This document shows positions 39,397-48,515 of a stretch of DNA of 55,841 bases, piece after piece. Source of the stretch: Phaeovulum sp. (GTDB taxonomy: Bacteria; Pseudomonadota; Alphaproteobacteria; Rhodobacterales; Rhodobacteraceae); the NCBI RefSeq assembly GCF_030684035.1, contig NZ_JAUXPI010000036.1:1-55841 (forward strand), read 5' to 3'. Made by a program: the position numbers and the translations under genes. Numbering within the stretch: position 1 is the stretch's first letter; the number at the start of each line of letters is the position of its first letter. Under the pieces are notes generated by a model. It had not been told where the DNA came from, did not search any database, and worked only from the letters and a program-made list of their open reading frames with translations.

Positions 39397-39716
39397 CGGG
39401 AATCGTCCATCGCCGAAAGCGCAGGGCTGTCGGAAATCATCCAGCCGTTGAACTTTTCCGCCGCGGTGGTGGTGTCGATGATGACCAGCCGCGCAAAGGC
39501 CTTTGATGCCGGGTCCTCGGGCGGATAGCGACATTCGGCAAGTGTCACCGAAAGCCGCCGGTAAACCACCGTTTCGCCAGCCGCCAGTTCAAGATCGGTG
39601 GTGATGCCGGAAATCCGGTCGAGCGCGCGCAGCACCGCGCCGGGTGCCGCCGCAACCTCTTGCGCGAACGCTCCTGCGGGCAGCAGCAGCAAAAAGGCAA
39701 GCGCCGCGCGAATCAT
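39360..39716 (-). CDS. DUF2155 domain-containing secreted protein
   Basis: This 118-residue protein has a signal peptide (MIRAALAFLLLLPAGAFAQ). The DUF2155 core reads LRALDRISGITTDLELAAGETVVYRRLSVTLAECRYPPEDP...FNGWMISDSPALSAMDDSRYDVWLIRC, including two conserved cysteines that could form a disulfide. Its function is unknown. It overlaps mlaD by 4 bp upstream and aat by 37 bp at its end. Confidence 0.9.
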   Translation of the reverse strand: MIRAALAFLLLLPAGAFAQEVAAAPGAVLRALDRISGITTDLELAAGETVVYRRLSVTLAECRYPPEDPASKAFARLVIIDTTTAAEKFNGWMISDSPALSAMDDSRYDVWLIRCKIS

Positions 39717-40183
39717 GGCGCGGTCTCCGCGGCAGGTGCCGCACTGCCACCGCCGACGAACTTCAAGAGCAGGTTGAGCAGGCTGACCGCGCCTTGCGTA
39801 TCTTCGATCTCGGCCCCGGGGGCGAGGTTTTCGATGGCGCCGCCCGGCATCACCTCGACAAAGGCACCGCCCAAGAGCCCCTCGGAGGCAACCAGCATGC
39901 CGCTGTCGGCGGGCAGCACGACGCCCTCGTTGATCGCAATTCTCGCATCGGCAAAAAATGTCACCGGGTTCAGCGCGAGGTTGGTGACAGTGCCGATCTT
40001 TACCCCGGCAAGGCGCACATCGCTGCCGACGGTGATGCCTTCAACCGACCGGAACGAGGCGCGCACCTCATAGCCACCCCGCTTGGGCGCAAAACTCGAC
40101 CCCTGGGCGGCCCAGAAAAAGAACCCGAGCGCGATCAGCATGACCGCAGCACCTGCCAGAACTTCGGTGCGGTTCTCGGCCAT
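39713..40183 (-). CDS. mlaD: MlaD-like phospholipid-transport substrate-binding protein
   Basis: This 156-residue protein has one N-terminal membrane helix (about 8-28) and an MCE domain (RGGYEVRASFRSVEGITVGSDVRLAGVKIGTVTNLAL). MlaD hexamers sit on the inner membrane and carry phospholipids for outer-membrane asymmetry. Other mla genes are absent here. It lies 3 bp after the NDUFA12-family gene and overlaps the DUF2155 gene. Confidence 0.9.
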   Translation of the reverse strand: MAENRTEVLAGAAVMLIALGFFFWAAQGSSFAPKRGGYEVRASFRSVEGITVGSDVRLAGVKIGTVTNLALNPVTFFADARIAINEGVVLPADSGMLVASEGLLGGAFVEVMPGGAIENLAPGAEIEDTQGAVSLLNLLLKFVGGGSAAPAAETAP

Positions 40184-40186
40184 GCC

Positions 40187-40561
40187 CTATTCCGGCTGCC
40201 AGGCCTCGTAGTCGCGCCGTTCGACCGGCGCGGCACGGCGCAGCGACCCCGCAGGCGCATAGGCACCCGGCGTGCCGGACAGGTTTGCCTGATGCGGCAG
40301 CTCCCAGCCCTTGCGCGGCATTGGCACATCGCTCGGCGCGTCGGCATAGGTGTGGTGCAGCCAGCCATTCCAGTCTGCGGAAATGCGGCTCGGCTCGCAG
40401 ACGCCATTGTAGATCACCCAGCGGCGCTTGTCGTCGCGGGTGCGGTAATAGATGTTGCCCTCAACATCCTCACCCACCCGCACACCCTTGCGCCATGTAT
40501 AGACCTGGGTGCCGAGGGTCTGGCCATTCCACCAGGTCAGAAGCCGGAGCAGGAATTTCAT
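40187..40561 (-). CDS. NDUFA12-family accessory protein of NADH:ubiquinone oxidoreductase
   Basis: This 124-residue protein shows the NDUFA12/B17.2 pattern: [67 protein letters not shown]. The family is an accessory subunit of complex I in mitochondria and alphaproteobacteria. ATG 40561 follows GGAGGACTCAACGC, an excellent ribosome site. It starts a three-gene unit with mlaD and the DUF2155 gene. Confidence 0.93.
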   Translation of the reverse strand: MKFLLRLLTWWNGQTLGTQVYTWRKGVRVGEDVEGNIYYRTRDDKRRWVIYNGVCEPSRISADWNGWLHHTYADAPSDVPMPRKGWELPHQANLSGTPGAYAPAGSLRRAAPVERRDYEAWQPE

Positions 40562-40688
40562 GCGTTGAGTCCTCCGCGTGTGCTGCCTTGCGCCCGATAT
40601 GAACCATGCACAGGCGAAGGTCCAGAGGCAAGCGCCGCGCGCGCCCTTGCGCCAAATGTCGCTGTCTCGCGGGTCTGGCTGCCGGGCT

Positions 40689-41627
40689 TCACGGCAATAT
40701 TGCAAGCCACGCCCAGACGGTAAGGATCGACGCGGCAGTGGCAAGGAGCACGCTCGATGCCGCGACGCGCTTGGCCACGCCATAGATGCTGGCGAAAAGA
40801 TAGGCGTTTACCCCCGGTGCCATTGAAGCGGTCACTACCGCCGATCGCAATGCCGAGGTTTCGAGCCCGAAACCCCAGCGCCCTAGCCCGTAGGTCACCG
40901 CCGGGTGCACGATCAGCGACAGCACCGTGACCATCCCGATAGCCTTCATGTCGCCCTCGGGGCGGTAGCGGAACAGCACCCCGCCAAGGCCGAAGAGCGC
41001 GGTCGGCAGCGCCGCCGACGCCATCATGTCCACCGCCGCCCAGATCGAGCCGTGCAGTGCCAGGCCAGACAGGTTCACCACGAACCCTGCCAGAATGCCA
41101 AGCACCAGCGGCGTTCTCAGTATCCCGCTCAGCGCATTCACCGCCACCCGGCCCAGCGTGGCACCCGAACCATGGCTGCGCACCCCCTCCATCAGGGTGA
41201 TGCCGAAGGTGTAAAGCAGCGGCGAATGGACCGAGATGATGGCAAAGTTCCCCGCCAGCGCCGCGGTGCCATAGGCCCTTTCGGTAATCGGGATACCCAG
41301 CAGCAACGAGTTGGAGAAGAGGCAGCAGAACCCTATCGCAACCGCATCGGTCCCCGGCCTCTTGAACAGCAGCCGCGCACCGGTCAGGCCAAGACCAAAG
41401 GCAATGAAGGCCCCCGCATAGAACGAAAGCATCAGGCCGGGGTCATAGGAGGCTCCAAGATCGAGCTTGGCAATGGAGCGGAACAGCAGCACCGGCACCG
41501 CGAAATTCTGCGCAAAGCGCATCACCCCATCGACCGCACTTTCCGAAAAAAGCCCCTGCCAGGCCGCCACATAGCCGAAACCCAACACCAGAAACACCGG
41601 CAGGATGACGTCAATGAGTGCCCCCAT
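40689..41627 (-). CDS. AEC family transporter
   Basis: This 312-residue protein has about ten hydrophobic helices in two halves and matches the auxin-efflux-carrier-like family ([50 protein letters not shown]). Bacterial members move dicarboxylates or other small metabolites; the substrate here is unknown. Its start overlaps the stop of the metallo-hydrolase gene by 1 bp, making it the last gene of a seven-gene unit. Confidence 0.88.
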   Translation of the reverse strand: MGALIDVILPVFLVLGFGYVAAWQGLFSESAVDGVMRFAQNFAVPVLLFRSIAKLDLGASYDPGLMLSFYAGAFIAFGLGLTGARLLFKRPGTDAVAIGFCCLFSNSLLLGIPITERAYGTAALAGNFAIISVHSPLLYTFGITLMEGVRSHGSGATLGRVAVNALSGILRTPLVLGILAGFVVNLSGLALHGSIWAAVDMMASAALPTALFGLGGVLFRYRPEGDMKAIGMVTVLSLIVHPAVTYGLGRWGFGLETSALRSAVVTASMAPGVNAYLFASIYGVAKRVAASSVLLATAASILTVWAWLAILP

Positions 41628-42424
41628 CAGAGAGCGAACTCCAGCACCATCCCGTCATGGGCCGGGGTCACATGCGCCGGGGTTTCCGCGGCAACTTGGC
41701 CGTGGTCGAGGTCAATGTGCATGTTGGTCAAAACCGCCCGTTCCGGCGCTGCGCGGTCGATCCATTCAAGCGCGCGTTCAAGGTGCACATGCGTCGGGTG
41801 CGGCTTGCGGCGCAGCGCATCGAGCACCCAGAGCTTCAGCCCCGCAAGCAGCAGCCACGAAGCCTCGGGAATGGCCGAAACGTCGGGAACATAGGCCAGC
41901 GGACCAACACGAAACCCGAGCGCGTCGATATCGCCGTGGCGAACGGGGATCGGGGTGAACCCGATCGGCCCGCCCGCGCCTGTCACCTCGAAGGCTGCGC
42001 GGATCGTGTGCAGATCGCAGATCGCCGGGTAGGAGCTGTCGGCGGGCTGCACGAAGGCATAGCCGAAACGCCCAAGCAGCGCTTCCTGCGTTTCGCCGTC
42101 GGCCCAGACCGGCATCCGGGCACCGGCGTTGAAGGTAAGCTGGCGGATATCGTCAAGCCCGTTCACATGGTCGGCGTGGGCGTGGGTATAGACCACCGCA
42201 TCCAGCGTTGAAACACCGGTGGCAAGCAGTTGCGCGCGCATGTCGGGGCTGGTGTCGATCAGCGCCCGGGTGGTGCCATGAACACCAACCCGCTCGACCA
42301 GCATCGAGCACCGCAGCCGGGTGTTGCGGGGGTTCGAGGGGTCGCATTCGCCCCAGTGACCGCCAATGCGCGGCACCCCGCCCGACGACCCGCAGCCCAG
42401 AATGGTGAAACGCAGAAGGCTCAT
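41627..42424 (-). CDS. MBL-fold metallo-hydrolase, PhnP-like
   Basis: This 265-residue protein has the metallo-beta-lactamase metal motif VVYTHAHADHVNGLDDIR and the N-terminal LGCGSSGGVPRIGGHWGECDPSNPRNTRLRCS block typical of PhnP-like cyclic phosphodiesterases. Such enzymes open 1,2-cyclic phosphates, but no phosphonate genes are nearby, so the substrate is open. It overlaps the tatD stop by 4 bp. Confidence 0.88.
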   Translation of the reverse strand: MSLLRFTILGCGSSGGVPRIGGHWGECDPSNPRNTRLRCSMLVERVGVHGTTRALIDTSPDMRAQLLATGVSTLDAVVYTHAHADHVNGLDDIRQLTFNAGARMPVWADGETQEALLGRFGYAFVQPADSSYPAICDLHTIRAAFEVTGAGGPIGFTPIPVRHGDIDALGFRVGPLAYVPDVSAIPEASWLLLAGLKLWVLDALRRKPHPTHVHLERALEWIDRAAPERAVLTNMHIDLDHGQVAAETPAHVTPAHDGMVLEFAL

Positions 42425-43218
42425 CCGGCGATCCTCGCCTTGGCAAAGAGGCGGTCGAAATTGGCTGATGTGGCAGCAGCGAACTCGGCCAGGCTCAGGC
42501 CGAATACCGAGGCACCGACAGCGGCGGTATGGGCGGTAAAGGCTGGTTCGTTGCGCCTGCCGCGGTGCGGCGAAGGGGCGAGATAGGGCGCATCGGTTTC
42601 AACCAGCACCCGGTCAAGCGGCGCGGCGGCAAAGATATCGCGGATCTCCTGGCTCTTGGGAAAGGTGGCGATGCCCGACATCGAAAGGTAAAAGCCAAGG
42701 TCCAGCGCCACCCGCGCCAGCGCTGGCGAGGACGAATAGCAGTGCATGACGCAGCCAAAGGCACCGGCGCGATGCTCCTCGGTCAATATCCGCGCCATGT
42801 CGGCATCGGCGGCACGCGAATGGATGATGAGCGGCAAGCCGGTAGCCCGCGCCGCCTCGATATGGACCCGCAGGCTGACCTGTTGCAGCGTGGCGCTTTC
42901 GGCGGTGTAATGGTAATCCAGCCCGGTTTCGCCGATGCCGACGAACTTTGGATGCGCCGCCAGCGCCACCAGTTCGGCAACGGTGGCAAGCGGTTCCTCG
43001 GCGGCGCTCATCGGGTGGGTGCCCGCAGCCCAGAACACGCCGCGATGCGCCTCGGAAATGGCGCGCACCTGCGCCACATTGCGCAGCCTCGTGCAGATCG
43101 TCACCATGCGGGTGACGCCCGCGGCATGTGCCCGCTCGACCACCTGCCCCAACTCGCCCGCAAAATCGGGGAAGTCCAGATGGCAGTGGCTGTCAACGAG
43201 TGCGGGCGGGGTAGGCAT
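42421..43218 (-). CDS. tatD: TatD family deoxyribonuclease
   Basis: This 265-residue TIM-barrel hydrolase has DSHCHLDF (HxH metal ligands, about 8-15), GIGETGLDYHY, LIIHSRAAD, and VLVETDAPYLAPSPHRGRRN. Family members are metal-dependent DNases/phosphoesterases. ATG 43218 is preferred because the HxH motif then sits close to the N-terminus as usual. It lies 16 bp after holB. Confidence 0.93.
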   Translation of the reverse strand: MPTPPALVDSHCHLDFPDFAGELGQVVERAHAAGVTRMVTICTRLRNVAQVRAISEAHRGVFWAAGTHPMSAAEEPLATVAELVALAAHPKFVGIGETGLDYHYTAESATLQQVSLRVHIEAARATGLPLIIHSRAADADMARILTEEHRAGAFGCVMHCYSSSPALARVALDLGFYLSMSGIATFPKSQEIRDIFAAAPLDRVLVETDAPYLAPSPHRGRRNEPAFTAHTAAVGASVFGLSLAEFAAATSANFDRLFAKARIAG

Positions 43219-43234
43219 TGGCCGGTCCTTGTGC

Positions 43235-44347
43235 TCAGGCAGCGGCGGCCGCCGAGATATGCAGCACCATATCCATGACGAGCGCCGCAGGGTCAAGGTT
43301 CACCGCCCGCCCGCGCCGGGCACGCGCGCCAAGCTCTTGTTGCAGCTCGGCCCAGCGGCGCGCATCGGAGGCGTCGAGCGCGAGGCGCGCGAAGGCTGCG
43401 GCCTCGCCGGGCGCGGCCTCGGGAAACGGCGCGCCCACAACACCGGCGCGCGCAAGCCGGGTCAGGAACAGATCGAAAAGATCAAGGACAAGATCGAAAC
43501 GCGCGGCATTGGCCGCCCCTGCCGCCGCGTCGGAAAAGGCCAGCGCCGCCGCGCGGTCGAAGCGTGGCTGCGCGGCCATCAGCCCGACAAGCCGCGCGTA
43601 AAGGTCGAGCCCGTCAAGGTTGGTGATACGCATGGCCGCCCCGACCGAGCCGCAGGCAAGCGCGGCAAGCGCCTCGGGTGCCTGCACCTCGATCCCCGCC
43701 TGCGCCAGCGCCGCGGCCATGTCCGCTGGTTCCAGCGTCGCCGCCCGCAACTCGCGGCAACGCGAGCGGATGGTGGGCAAAAGCCGCGCCGGCTGGTGCG
43801 CAATCAAAAGGAAGGTGACCGCCGCGGGCGGCTCCTCCAGCAGCTTCAAGAGCGCATTGGCGGCCTGCACGTTCAATTCGTCCGCCGCATCGACAATCAC
43901 CACCCGCCGCCCGCCATCGACGGCGGAAAGCTGCAAGAACCCCTTGAGCCTGCGCGCCTCGTCAACCCGGATATCAGCGGAAAGCGCGGTGCCTTTTTCG
44001 TTCGGGCCACGGCGCAGCAAGAAAAGCCGTGGCTCGGCCAGCGCAATGCTGCGCCGGATCACCGGGTGGTCAGGCGGGGTGTCGAGGCTCGCAGGCGGGG
44101 GGGCGGCAAAAAGCCCGCCGGGGTCGGCCTGGCTGAGCAAGAACCGTGCAATGCGCCATGCCAGCGTGGCCTTGCCGACGCCGCGCGGGCCGGTGATGAG
44201 CCAGCCGTGGTGCAGCCGCCCGGTGGCGAAGGCACCAAGAAAGTCGCCCTCTGCGCGACCTTGCCCGTAAAGGCGCAGGGTTTCGCGCGGGTGGGCGGCA
44301 CCGGGTGCGCAGTCGGGCTCGGGCAGGTCCGGGGCGTCGGCGCTCAT
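43235..44347 (-). CDS. holB: DNA polymerase III subunit delta'
   Basis: This 370-residue clamp-loader protein has a P-loop (LITGPRGVGKATLAW, about 50-64), VVIVDAADELNVQAANALLKLLEEPP, and the SRC motif in TIRSRCREL. It works with the tau/gamma and delta subunits to load the sliding clamp. Its start overlaps tmk by 4 bp; tmk-holB-tatD is a widely conserved order. Confidence 0.94.
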   Translation of the reverse strand: MSADAPDLPEPDCAPGAAHPRETLRLYGQGRAEGDFLGAFATGRLHHGWLITGPRGVGKATLAWRIARFLLSQADPGGLFAAPPPASLDTPPDHPVIRRSIALAEPRLFLLRRGPNEKGTALSADIRVDEARRLKGFLQLSAVDGGRRVVIVDAADELNVQAANALLKLLEEPPAAVTFLLIAHQPARLLPTIRSRCRELRAATLEPADMAAALAQAGIEVQAPEALAALACGSVGAAMRITNLDGLDLYARLVGLMAAQPRFDRAAALAFSDAAAGAANAARFDLVLDLFDLFLTRLARAGVVGAPFPEAAPGEAAAFARLALDASDARRWAELQQELGARARRGRAVNLDPAALVMDMVLHISAAAAA

Positions 44348-44955
44348 GCCAGCGCCGCGCGGGCGAGTGTTGCAACCTCGGCCGCCACCACTTCGGGCGG
44401 CCGGGCCCCGTTGACGACGCGGAAGCGGGCAGGAAACTCGGCGGCAAGCGCCAGAAAGCCCACGCGCATCCGCAGCTGCATGCCGATGCCGAAATCCTCG
44501 AACCGCTCCTCGTGCCCTTTGCGCGCCAGCGCCCGGCCAAGCCCTTCGACGGGGTCGATATCGATGAGAAAGGTCAGGTCAGGCTCGATGCCGATCATCA
44601 TCGCGTGCAGGGCATCTACCGTGGCGCGCAAATCGCCGCGCGTCAGGCCCTGATACATCCGCGTGCTGTCGGCGAAACGGTCACTTATGACAATCCGCCC
44701 GGCGGCAAGCGCAGGGCGAATGGTGCGCTCCAGATGGTCGCGGCGGGCGGCGGTGAACAGCAGGATCTCGGTTTCCGCCGACCAACGCTCGGGGTCACCT
44801 TCCAGCACCAGACGGCGGATTTCCTCGGCTCCGGGGCTGCCCCCCGGCTCGCGGGTGGCAAGCACATCGCGGCCCTCGGCCCGCAATGCCTCGGCGAGCA
44901 GTCGCGCCTGGGTGGATTTGCCCGACCCGTCGATACCCTCGAAGCTGATGAACAT
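44344..44955 (-). CDS. tmk: thymidylate kinase
   Basis: This 203-residue kinase has the P-loop FEGIDGSGKSTQARLLAEAL (about 4-23) and the DR motif SDRFADSTRMYQG. It converts dTMP to dTDP. ATG 44955 follows GAGGCAGGC. A longer in-frame start would run into the carboxypeptidase gene. The gap to that gene is 7 bp and holB overlaps the end. Confidence 0.96.
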   Translation of the reverse strand: MFISFEGIDGSGKSTQARLLAEALRAEGRDVLATREPGGSPGAEEIRRLVLEGDPERWSAETEILLFTAARRDHLERTIRPALAAGRIVISDRFADSTRMYQGLTRGDLRATVDALHAMMIGIEPDLTFLIDIDPVEGLGRALARKGHEERFEDFGIGMQLRMRVGFLALAAEFPARFRVVNGARPPEVVAAEVATLARAALA

Positions 44956-44962
44956 GCCTGCC

Positions 44963-46135
44963 TCAGTTGCCCGCAGCTTCAGCAAGCTTGCCCGCAAGCC
45001 GCGCGAAGGCAGCGCGGAGCCGCACCGTGATGCCGCCCGCCGCAACCTCGGCAGCCGCGACCAGCGGTATCCGCTTGCTGCCTGCGATCCCTGGCACCTC
45101 GACCACCAACTCGCCAAGCACCTGCCCGGCGGAAATTGGCGCGGTGACCGGGGCGGCATAGATTGCCTCGGCCTTCAGCCCCTCGCCTGCAACGGCGGGC
45201 ACCAGAAGCCGCAGGTCGGCCCCGGCGACCAGCGTCACATCGGGCGCGGCACCAAGCCAAACCGGCACCGAAACCAGCGCCGAGCCCTTGGCCACCACGG
45301 TTCTCAAAAGGAACTGGCGAAATGCCCAGGCAACGATCTGTTCGGATTCGCGCGCCCGCGCGGCTTCGCTTTCAAACCCTGACAGGACAAGGATCAGCCG
45401 CCTTTCCCCCTGCACGACCGAACCGACCAAACCGTAGCCCGCTTCGGTGGTGTGCCCGGTCTTCATGCCGTCGGCACCGATACCCATTCCCAACAGCGGG
45501 TTGCGGTTGTTCTTGTTCGCCTCGGAGCGGTTCTTGTAATTGTATTCGGTCTGCGCAAAGACCGGATAATACTCGGGAAACTCGGTGATGATCCGGCGCG
45601 CGACGATGCCAAGGTCGCGCATGCTCATGCGGTGGTTGGGGTCTGGCCAGCCCGAAGCATTGGCGAATGTCGCGGTCTCCATGCCAAGCGCGCGGGCGCG
45701 ATCGGTCATTGCCTTGGCAAAGGCATCTTCGCTGCCCGCAAGCCCTTCGGCTACCACGATGCAGGCATCATTGCCCGAATTGATGATGATCCCGTGGATC
45801 AGTTCTTCCACCGTCGGGCGGTCGGTTTCGTTGAGAAACATCGTCGAGCCGCCGATCGCCTTGGCGCGCGCGGTAACCGCAAAACGGGTGTCGAGCGTTA
45901 CCCGGCCATCGCGCAGCGCCTCGAACAGCATGTAGAGCGTCATCAGTTTCGACATCGAAGCCGGCGGCAATGGCTGGTCGGCGTTTTTTTCCAGCAGAAC
46001 CGTGTCGGTGGCGAGGTCGTAAACCCAGGCTGCGCGCGCCGTGGTTTCATAGGCACGCGCAGGCAACGCCAGCAGCAGCACCGCCATCAGCAGCGCGAGG
46101 AAAGGGCGGAGGGCGGCTAGGTACATCTGGTGCAT
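44963..46135 (-). CDS. dacC: D-alanyl-D-alanine carboxypeptidase (PBP5/6 type)
   Basis: This roughly 390-residue secreted enzyme has a signal peptide (cleavage near ARA-YE, residue 29). Active-site motifs are ASMSKLMT (Ser60, Lys63), INSGNDA (SxN), and GMKTGHTTEAG (KTG). The C-terminal beta domain and amphipathic tail match PBP5/6. It trims the terminal D-Ala from stem peptides. A methionine three codons later (46126) could also be the start. It is 8 bp after the SPOR lipoprotein. The gene letter (dacA/C) is a best guess. Confidence 0.93.
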   Translation of the reverse strand: MHQMYLAALRPFLALLMAVLLLALPARAYETTARAAWVYDLATDTVLLEKNADQPLPPASMSKLMTLYMLFEALRDGRVTLDTRFAVTARAKAIGGSTMFLNETDRPTVEELIHGIIINSGNDACIVVAEGLAGSEDAFAKAMTDRARALGMETATFANASGWPDPNHRMSMRDLGIVARRIITEFPEYYPVFAQTEYNYKNRSEANKNNRNPLLGMGIGADGMKTGHTTEAGYGLVGSVVQGERRLILVLSGFESEAARARESEQIVAWAFRQFLLRTVVAKGSALVSVPVWLGAAPDVTLVAGADLRLLVPAVAGEGLKAEAIYAAPVTAPISAGQVLGELVVEVPGIAGSKRIPLVAAAEVAAGGITVRLRAAFARLAGKLAEAAGN

Positions 46136-46143
46136 TGGCAAGC

Positions 46144-46974
46144 TCAGTTGGAAACGGCGTAAGCGTCGGCATAGCCGAGCGCCTTGACCTTGGCCAGAAG
46201 TGGCCCGCGCTCGGCGGCACTGGCAGCGGGCCCGGCGATCACCCGCCAGAAGGTCTTGCCGTGGCTGCTTTCCTTCTTGACCACGGCCCCGAGACCGGCG
46301 GCGCGGATCTGCTCGGCGGCACGGTTGGCGTTGGCCTCGACGCTGAAAATGCCGATCTGCACATAGGCTTGGGTGAGCGCCCTCGCGGGTGCCGCAGTGC
46401 TTGCGGCGGCTGGCGCAGCTTCGGCGGCGGCAATGGCAGCTGCGGCGGTGCTGGTGACATCGCCAAGCGGGGTTGCGGTGATGGTGCCCGGCGCGCCGGT
46501 AACTGGCGCGGGCGCTGCCGCTGCGGCAGGCACCTCGGGGGCGACTTCCTCGCGGCGCAGCGCAATTACCGAAAGCGCGGCGGGCTGCCCGGCGAGCATT
46601 CCAAGCGCTGCGGCGGCATCGGAAGAGACTTGAACCCGCGGTCCGGGGGCCTCGCGCTCGCGCCGGAACAACGCGCCGATCACGAATTTGCCGTTGCCGG
46701 AATTGCGGATGATCACCCGCTCGGGGCTGGTTACGCTCGCATCGGCAACCCAAACCCCTCCGAGCGAGGGCCTGCCATCCCAAAGACCCTGATCGGTCAG
46801 CGAAAACACATCGGGGGCCTCGACATCGCGCTCCACCAGTCGGGTGGAAACTTCGGCGACGGGCGCAGCTCCTTCCCCGCCGCCGCCGAACGGCCGCCCG
46901 CCCTCGCCGCAGCCCGAAAGCCCCAGCCCGGTTGCCAGCACCGCGACCATCCAGCCGATGCGCGCCCTCGTCAT
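46144..46974 (-). CDS. SPOR-domain lipoprotein
   Basis: This 276-residue protein has a lipobox signal (LGLSGCGEGG, acylated Cys22). A middle domain (EAPDVFSLTDQGLWDGRPSLGGVWVADASV...VRIIRNSGNGKFVIGALFRRE in outline) resembles the double-psi-barrel-like region of some SPOR proteins. An Ala-rich linker precedes a C-terminal SPOR domain (YVQIGIFSVEANANRAAEQIRAAGLGAVVKKE...WRVIAGP). SPOR binds denuded septal glycan. It heads the operon with the carboxypeptidase, tmk and holB, so a division role is likely. Confidence 0.87.
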   Translation of the reverse strand: MTRARIGWMVAVLATGLGLSGCGEGGRPFGGGGEGAAPVAEVSTRLVERDVEAPDVFSLTDQGLWDGRPSLGGVWVADASVTSPERVIIRNSGNGKFVIGALFRREREAPGPRVQVSSDAAAALGMLAGQPAALSVIALRREEVAPEVPAAAAAPAPVTGAPGTITATPLGDVTSTAAAAIAAAEAAPAAASTAAPARALTQAYVQIGIFSVEANANRAAEQIRAAGLGAVVKKESSHGKTFWRVIAGPAASAAERGPLLAKVKALGYADAYAVSN

Positions 46975-47274
46975 TCGTGCCCCCTTCGCGCGGCTGTTTG
47001 CCGCGTCTGTCTGAACCTGCCTGTCGGCGGCAACGCGCCGCCCCTGCGCTGCGTTGCGCCGAACTCTACCCGCTTCGCCGCCTCAAGAAAAGTGCGCATG
47101 CGGCGGCTGGCGGTTTTGTGCTTTGCCTTCGCTTGGCAAAGGTTTCGAGCTTGGTCATGGCTGCAAGCGAGAATTTGTCGTATAGTGCATTCGCCGCATT
47201 TTGGCACAGTTCGGGGCCGTGGGTTTGCTGCCATGCCGTTGCACGGGGCGCGCGGCCCGTTTGGGGGGAGCATC
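46975..47274. other. 300-bp divergent intergenic region
   Basis: No gene is seen. It separates the SPOR lipoprotein (minus) from the SH3/crystallin gene (plus). It holds an exact inverted repeat CTTTGCC-N7-GGCAAAG at 47121-47141 and a -10-like TATAGT at 47181-47186 reading toward the plus-strand gene. Neither is proven. Confidence 0.4.
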
Positions 47275-48345
47275 ATGAAAATTCTTCGCGCGCTCAAGGC
47301 TTTCAGCACCGCACTTGCGGCGCTCGCAATTTCAGCTGTTTCTGCGGCCGCAGTCGAAGCGGTTGCCACGACTTGGCTTAACGTGCGCTCTGGTCCCGGC
47401 GGCGGCTTTGGCGTGGTCACCACGCTGGCACCGAATACGGTCGTCAATGTCTCGGAATGTCAGGACAACGGCTGGTGCTATGTCGAGCACGCCGGGCCAA
47501 GCGGCTGGGTCAGTTCCACATATCTGGCAGCACCCGCCGCGGGCGGCGGCGGTGCCAGTGCCGACCCCAACTGCAAACTGAGCCTGACACTCGGCCCCTC
47601 GGGCCCGACGCTTTCGCTGGTTTGCGGTGACGGCAGCGTGACTGTGCCTTTGCCGGGCACCCCGCCACCGCCACCGCCGCCACCGCCGGTTGGCGATCAG
47701 GCCTGTTTCTACCAGGACCCGAACTATGGTGGGCAGGAATTCTGCTACGGAACCGGCACCCTGAATTCGCTGAACGCGACCTTCAACAACAAGATCTCGT
47801 CGGTGAAGCTTTTCGGTGCCGCCCGGGCGCGGCTCTGCGACAATACCAATCTCGGCGGTCCGTGCTTTGCCGTCACCTCCGATACCGCGCTGCTCACCGC
47901 CGCGATCAACGACAAGGCCTCGTCGCTTGCGGTGCATACCGGCATCTGGCTTGATGTGGTGCCGCTGCCGCTGCCACCGGTGCTTCCGCTTCTGCCGGTA
48001 ACGCATTCGACCGGGGCGATAGACCTGCACCAGACCTTTTCCGCCAACCTCGACAACGGCTCGATCGGCAGCGCCGGGGCGGACATCTGGTACCAGGCGG
48101 TTACCGCCGCCGAAAAATACATAACCCCGCGCAATGGCGCGCAACTGGCGCTGGGTGATGGTTCGAACCGTGGCTACGCTGGTTGCCGTGTCGCCTCGTT
48201 CAGCGGCGCACAAATTTCGCTCAACTCGATCCCGGTTGGCACCTATGTCTGTGTCAAGACCAGCGAGGGCCGCACCTCGCAATTCCGGCTGAATGGCTAT
48301 GTCGGAACCACCATGAAGTTGGGCTACACGACCTGGACCAACTGA
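47275..48345 (+). CDS. secreted SH3b / beta-gamma-crystallin-like protein
   Basis: This 356-residue protein has a signal peptide (about 1-25) and a bacterial SH3 domain (about 28-86, TTWLNVRSGPGGGFGVVTTL...GWVSSTYL). A cysteine-containing segment and a proline tract (about 130-138) follow. A two-motif beta-gamma-crystallin-like domain (142-222) carries NNKISS (171-176) and NDKASS (212-217), both fitting the N/D-N/D-x-x-S/T-S calcium motif. The C-terminal domain (244-356) contains WYQAVTAAEKYITPRNGAQLA and YTTWTN; I cannot name it. ATG 47275 follows GGGGGGAG. Likely role: calcium-stabilised envelope or surface protein, by inference. Confidence 0.85.
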   Translation: MKILRALKAFSTALAALAISAVSAAAVEAVATTWLNVRSGPGGGFGVVTTLAPNTVVNVSECQDNGWCYVEHAGPSGWVSSTYLAAPAAGGGGASADPNCKLSLTLGPSGPTLSLVCGDGSVTVPLPGTPPPPPPPPPVGDQACFYQDPNYGGQEFCYGTGTLNSLNATFNNKISSVKLFGAARARLCDNTNLGGPCFAVTSDTALLTAAINDKASSLAVHTGIWLDVVPLPLPPVLPLLPVTHSTGAIDLHQTFSANLDNGSIGSAGADIWYQAVTAAEKYITPRNGAQLALGDGSNRGYAGCRVASFSGAQISLNSIPVGTYVCVKTSEGRTSQFRLNGYVGTTMKLGYTTWTN

Positions 48346-48355
48346 ACCTACGAAA

Positions 48356-48383
48356 GGGCGGCGCTGCCCGCGCCGCCCGCTTT
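48356..48383 (+). terminator. terminator after the SH3/crystallin gene
   Basis: GGGCGGCGC (48356-48364) and GCGCCGCCC (48370-48378) form a 9-bp stem with a TGCCC loop, followed by GCTTT. It is 10 bp past the stop codon. Confidence 0.65.
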
Positions 48384-48467
48384 CCCCGCCCCTACCGCGC
48401 GGCTTCACCAGCCGGGCAAGCAAGCCCTTTCAGAATCGCCCCGACCACGGTAAAGCCCTGATCCGTC

Positions 48468-48512
48468 GGAGGCTTGGCGGAGCGGTTTGGCGCACTGGTC
48501 TTGAAAGCCGAC
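48468..48512 (+). pseudogene. 5' fragment of a tRNA-Ser
   Basis: About 45 bases align to the 5' half of the intact tRNA-Ser that begins 48 bases later. Shared blocks are GGA, TGGC, GAG, GGT and the 12-base CTGGTCTTGAAA spanning the anticodon UGA. The anticodon stem is weakened by mismatches, and no variable arm, T-arm or acceptor 3' strand follows. It looks like a decayed partial duplication. Confidence 0.6.
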
Positions 48513-48515
48513 TTC

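Noticed and set aside
46136-46783. Upstream extension of the carboxypeptidase frame
   Set aside because: It overlaps the SPOR lipoprotein in another frame and would bury the signal peptide.
45970-47274. Long upstream extension of the SH3/crystallin frame
   Set aside because: It runs antisense through the carboxypeptidase and SPOR genes. ATG 47275 has a strong ribosome site and starts a proper signal peptide.
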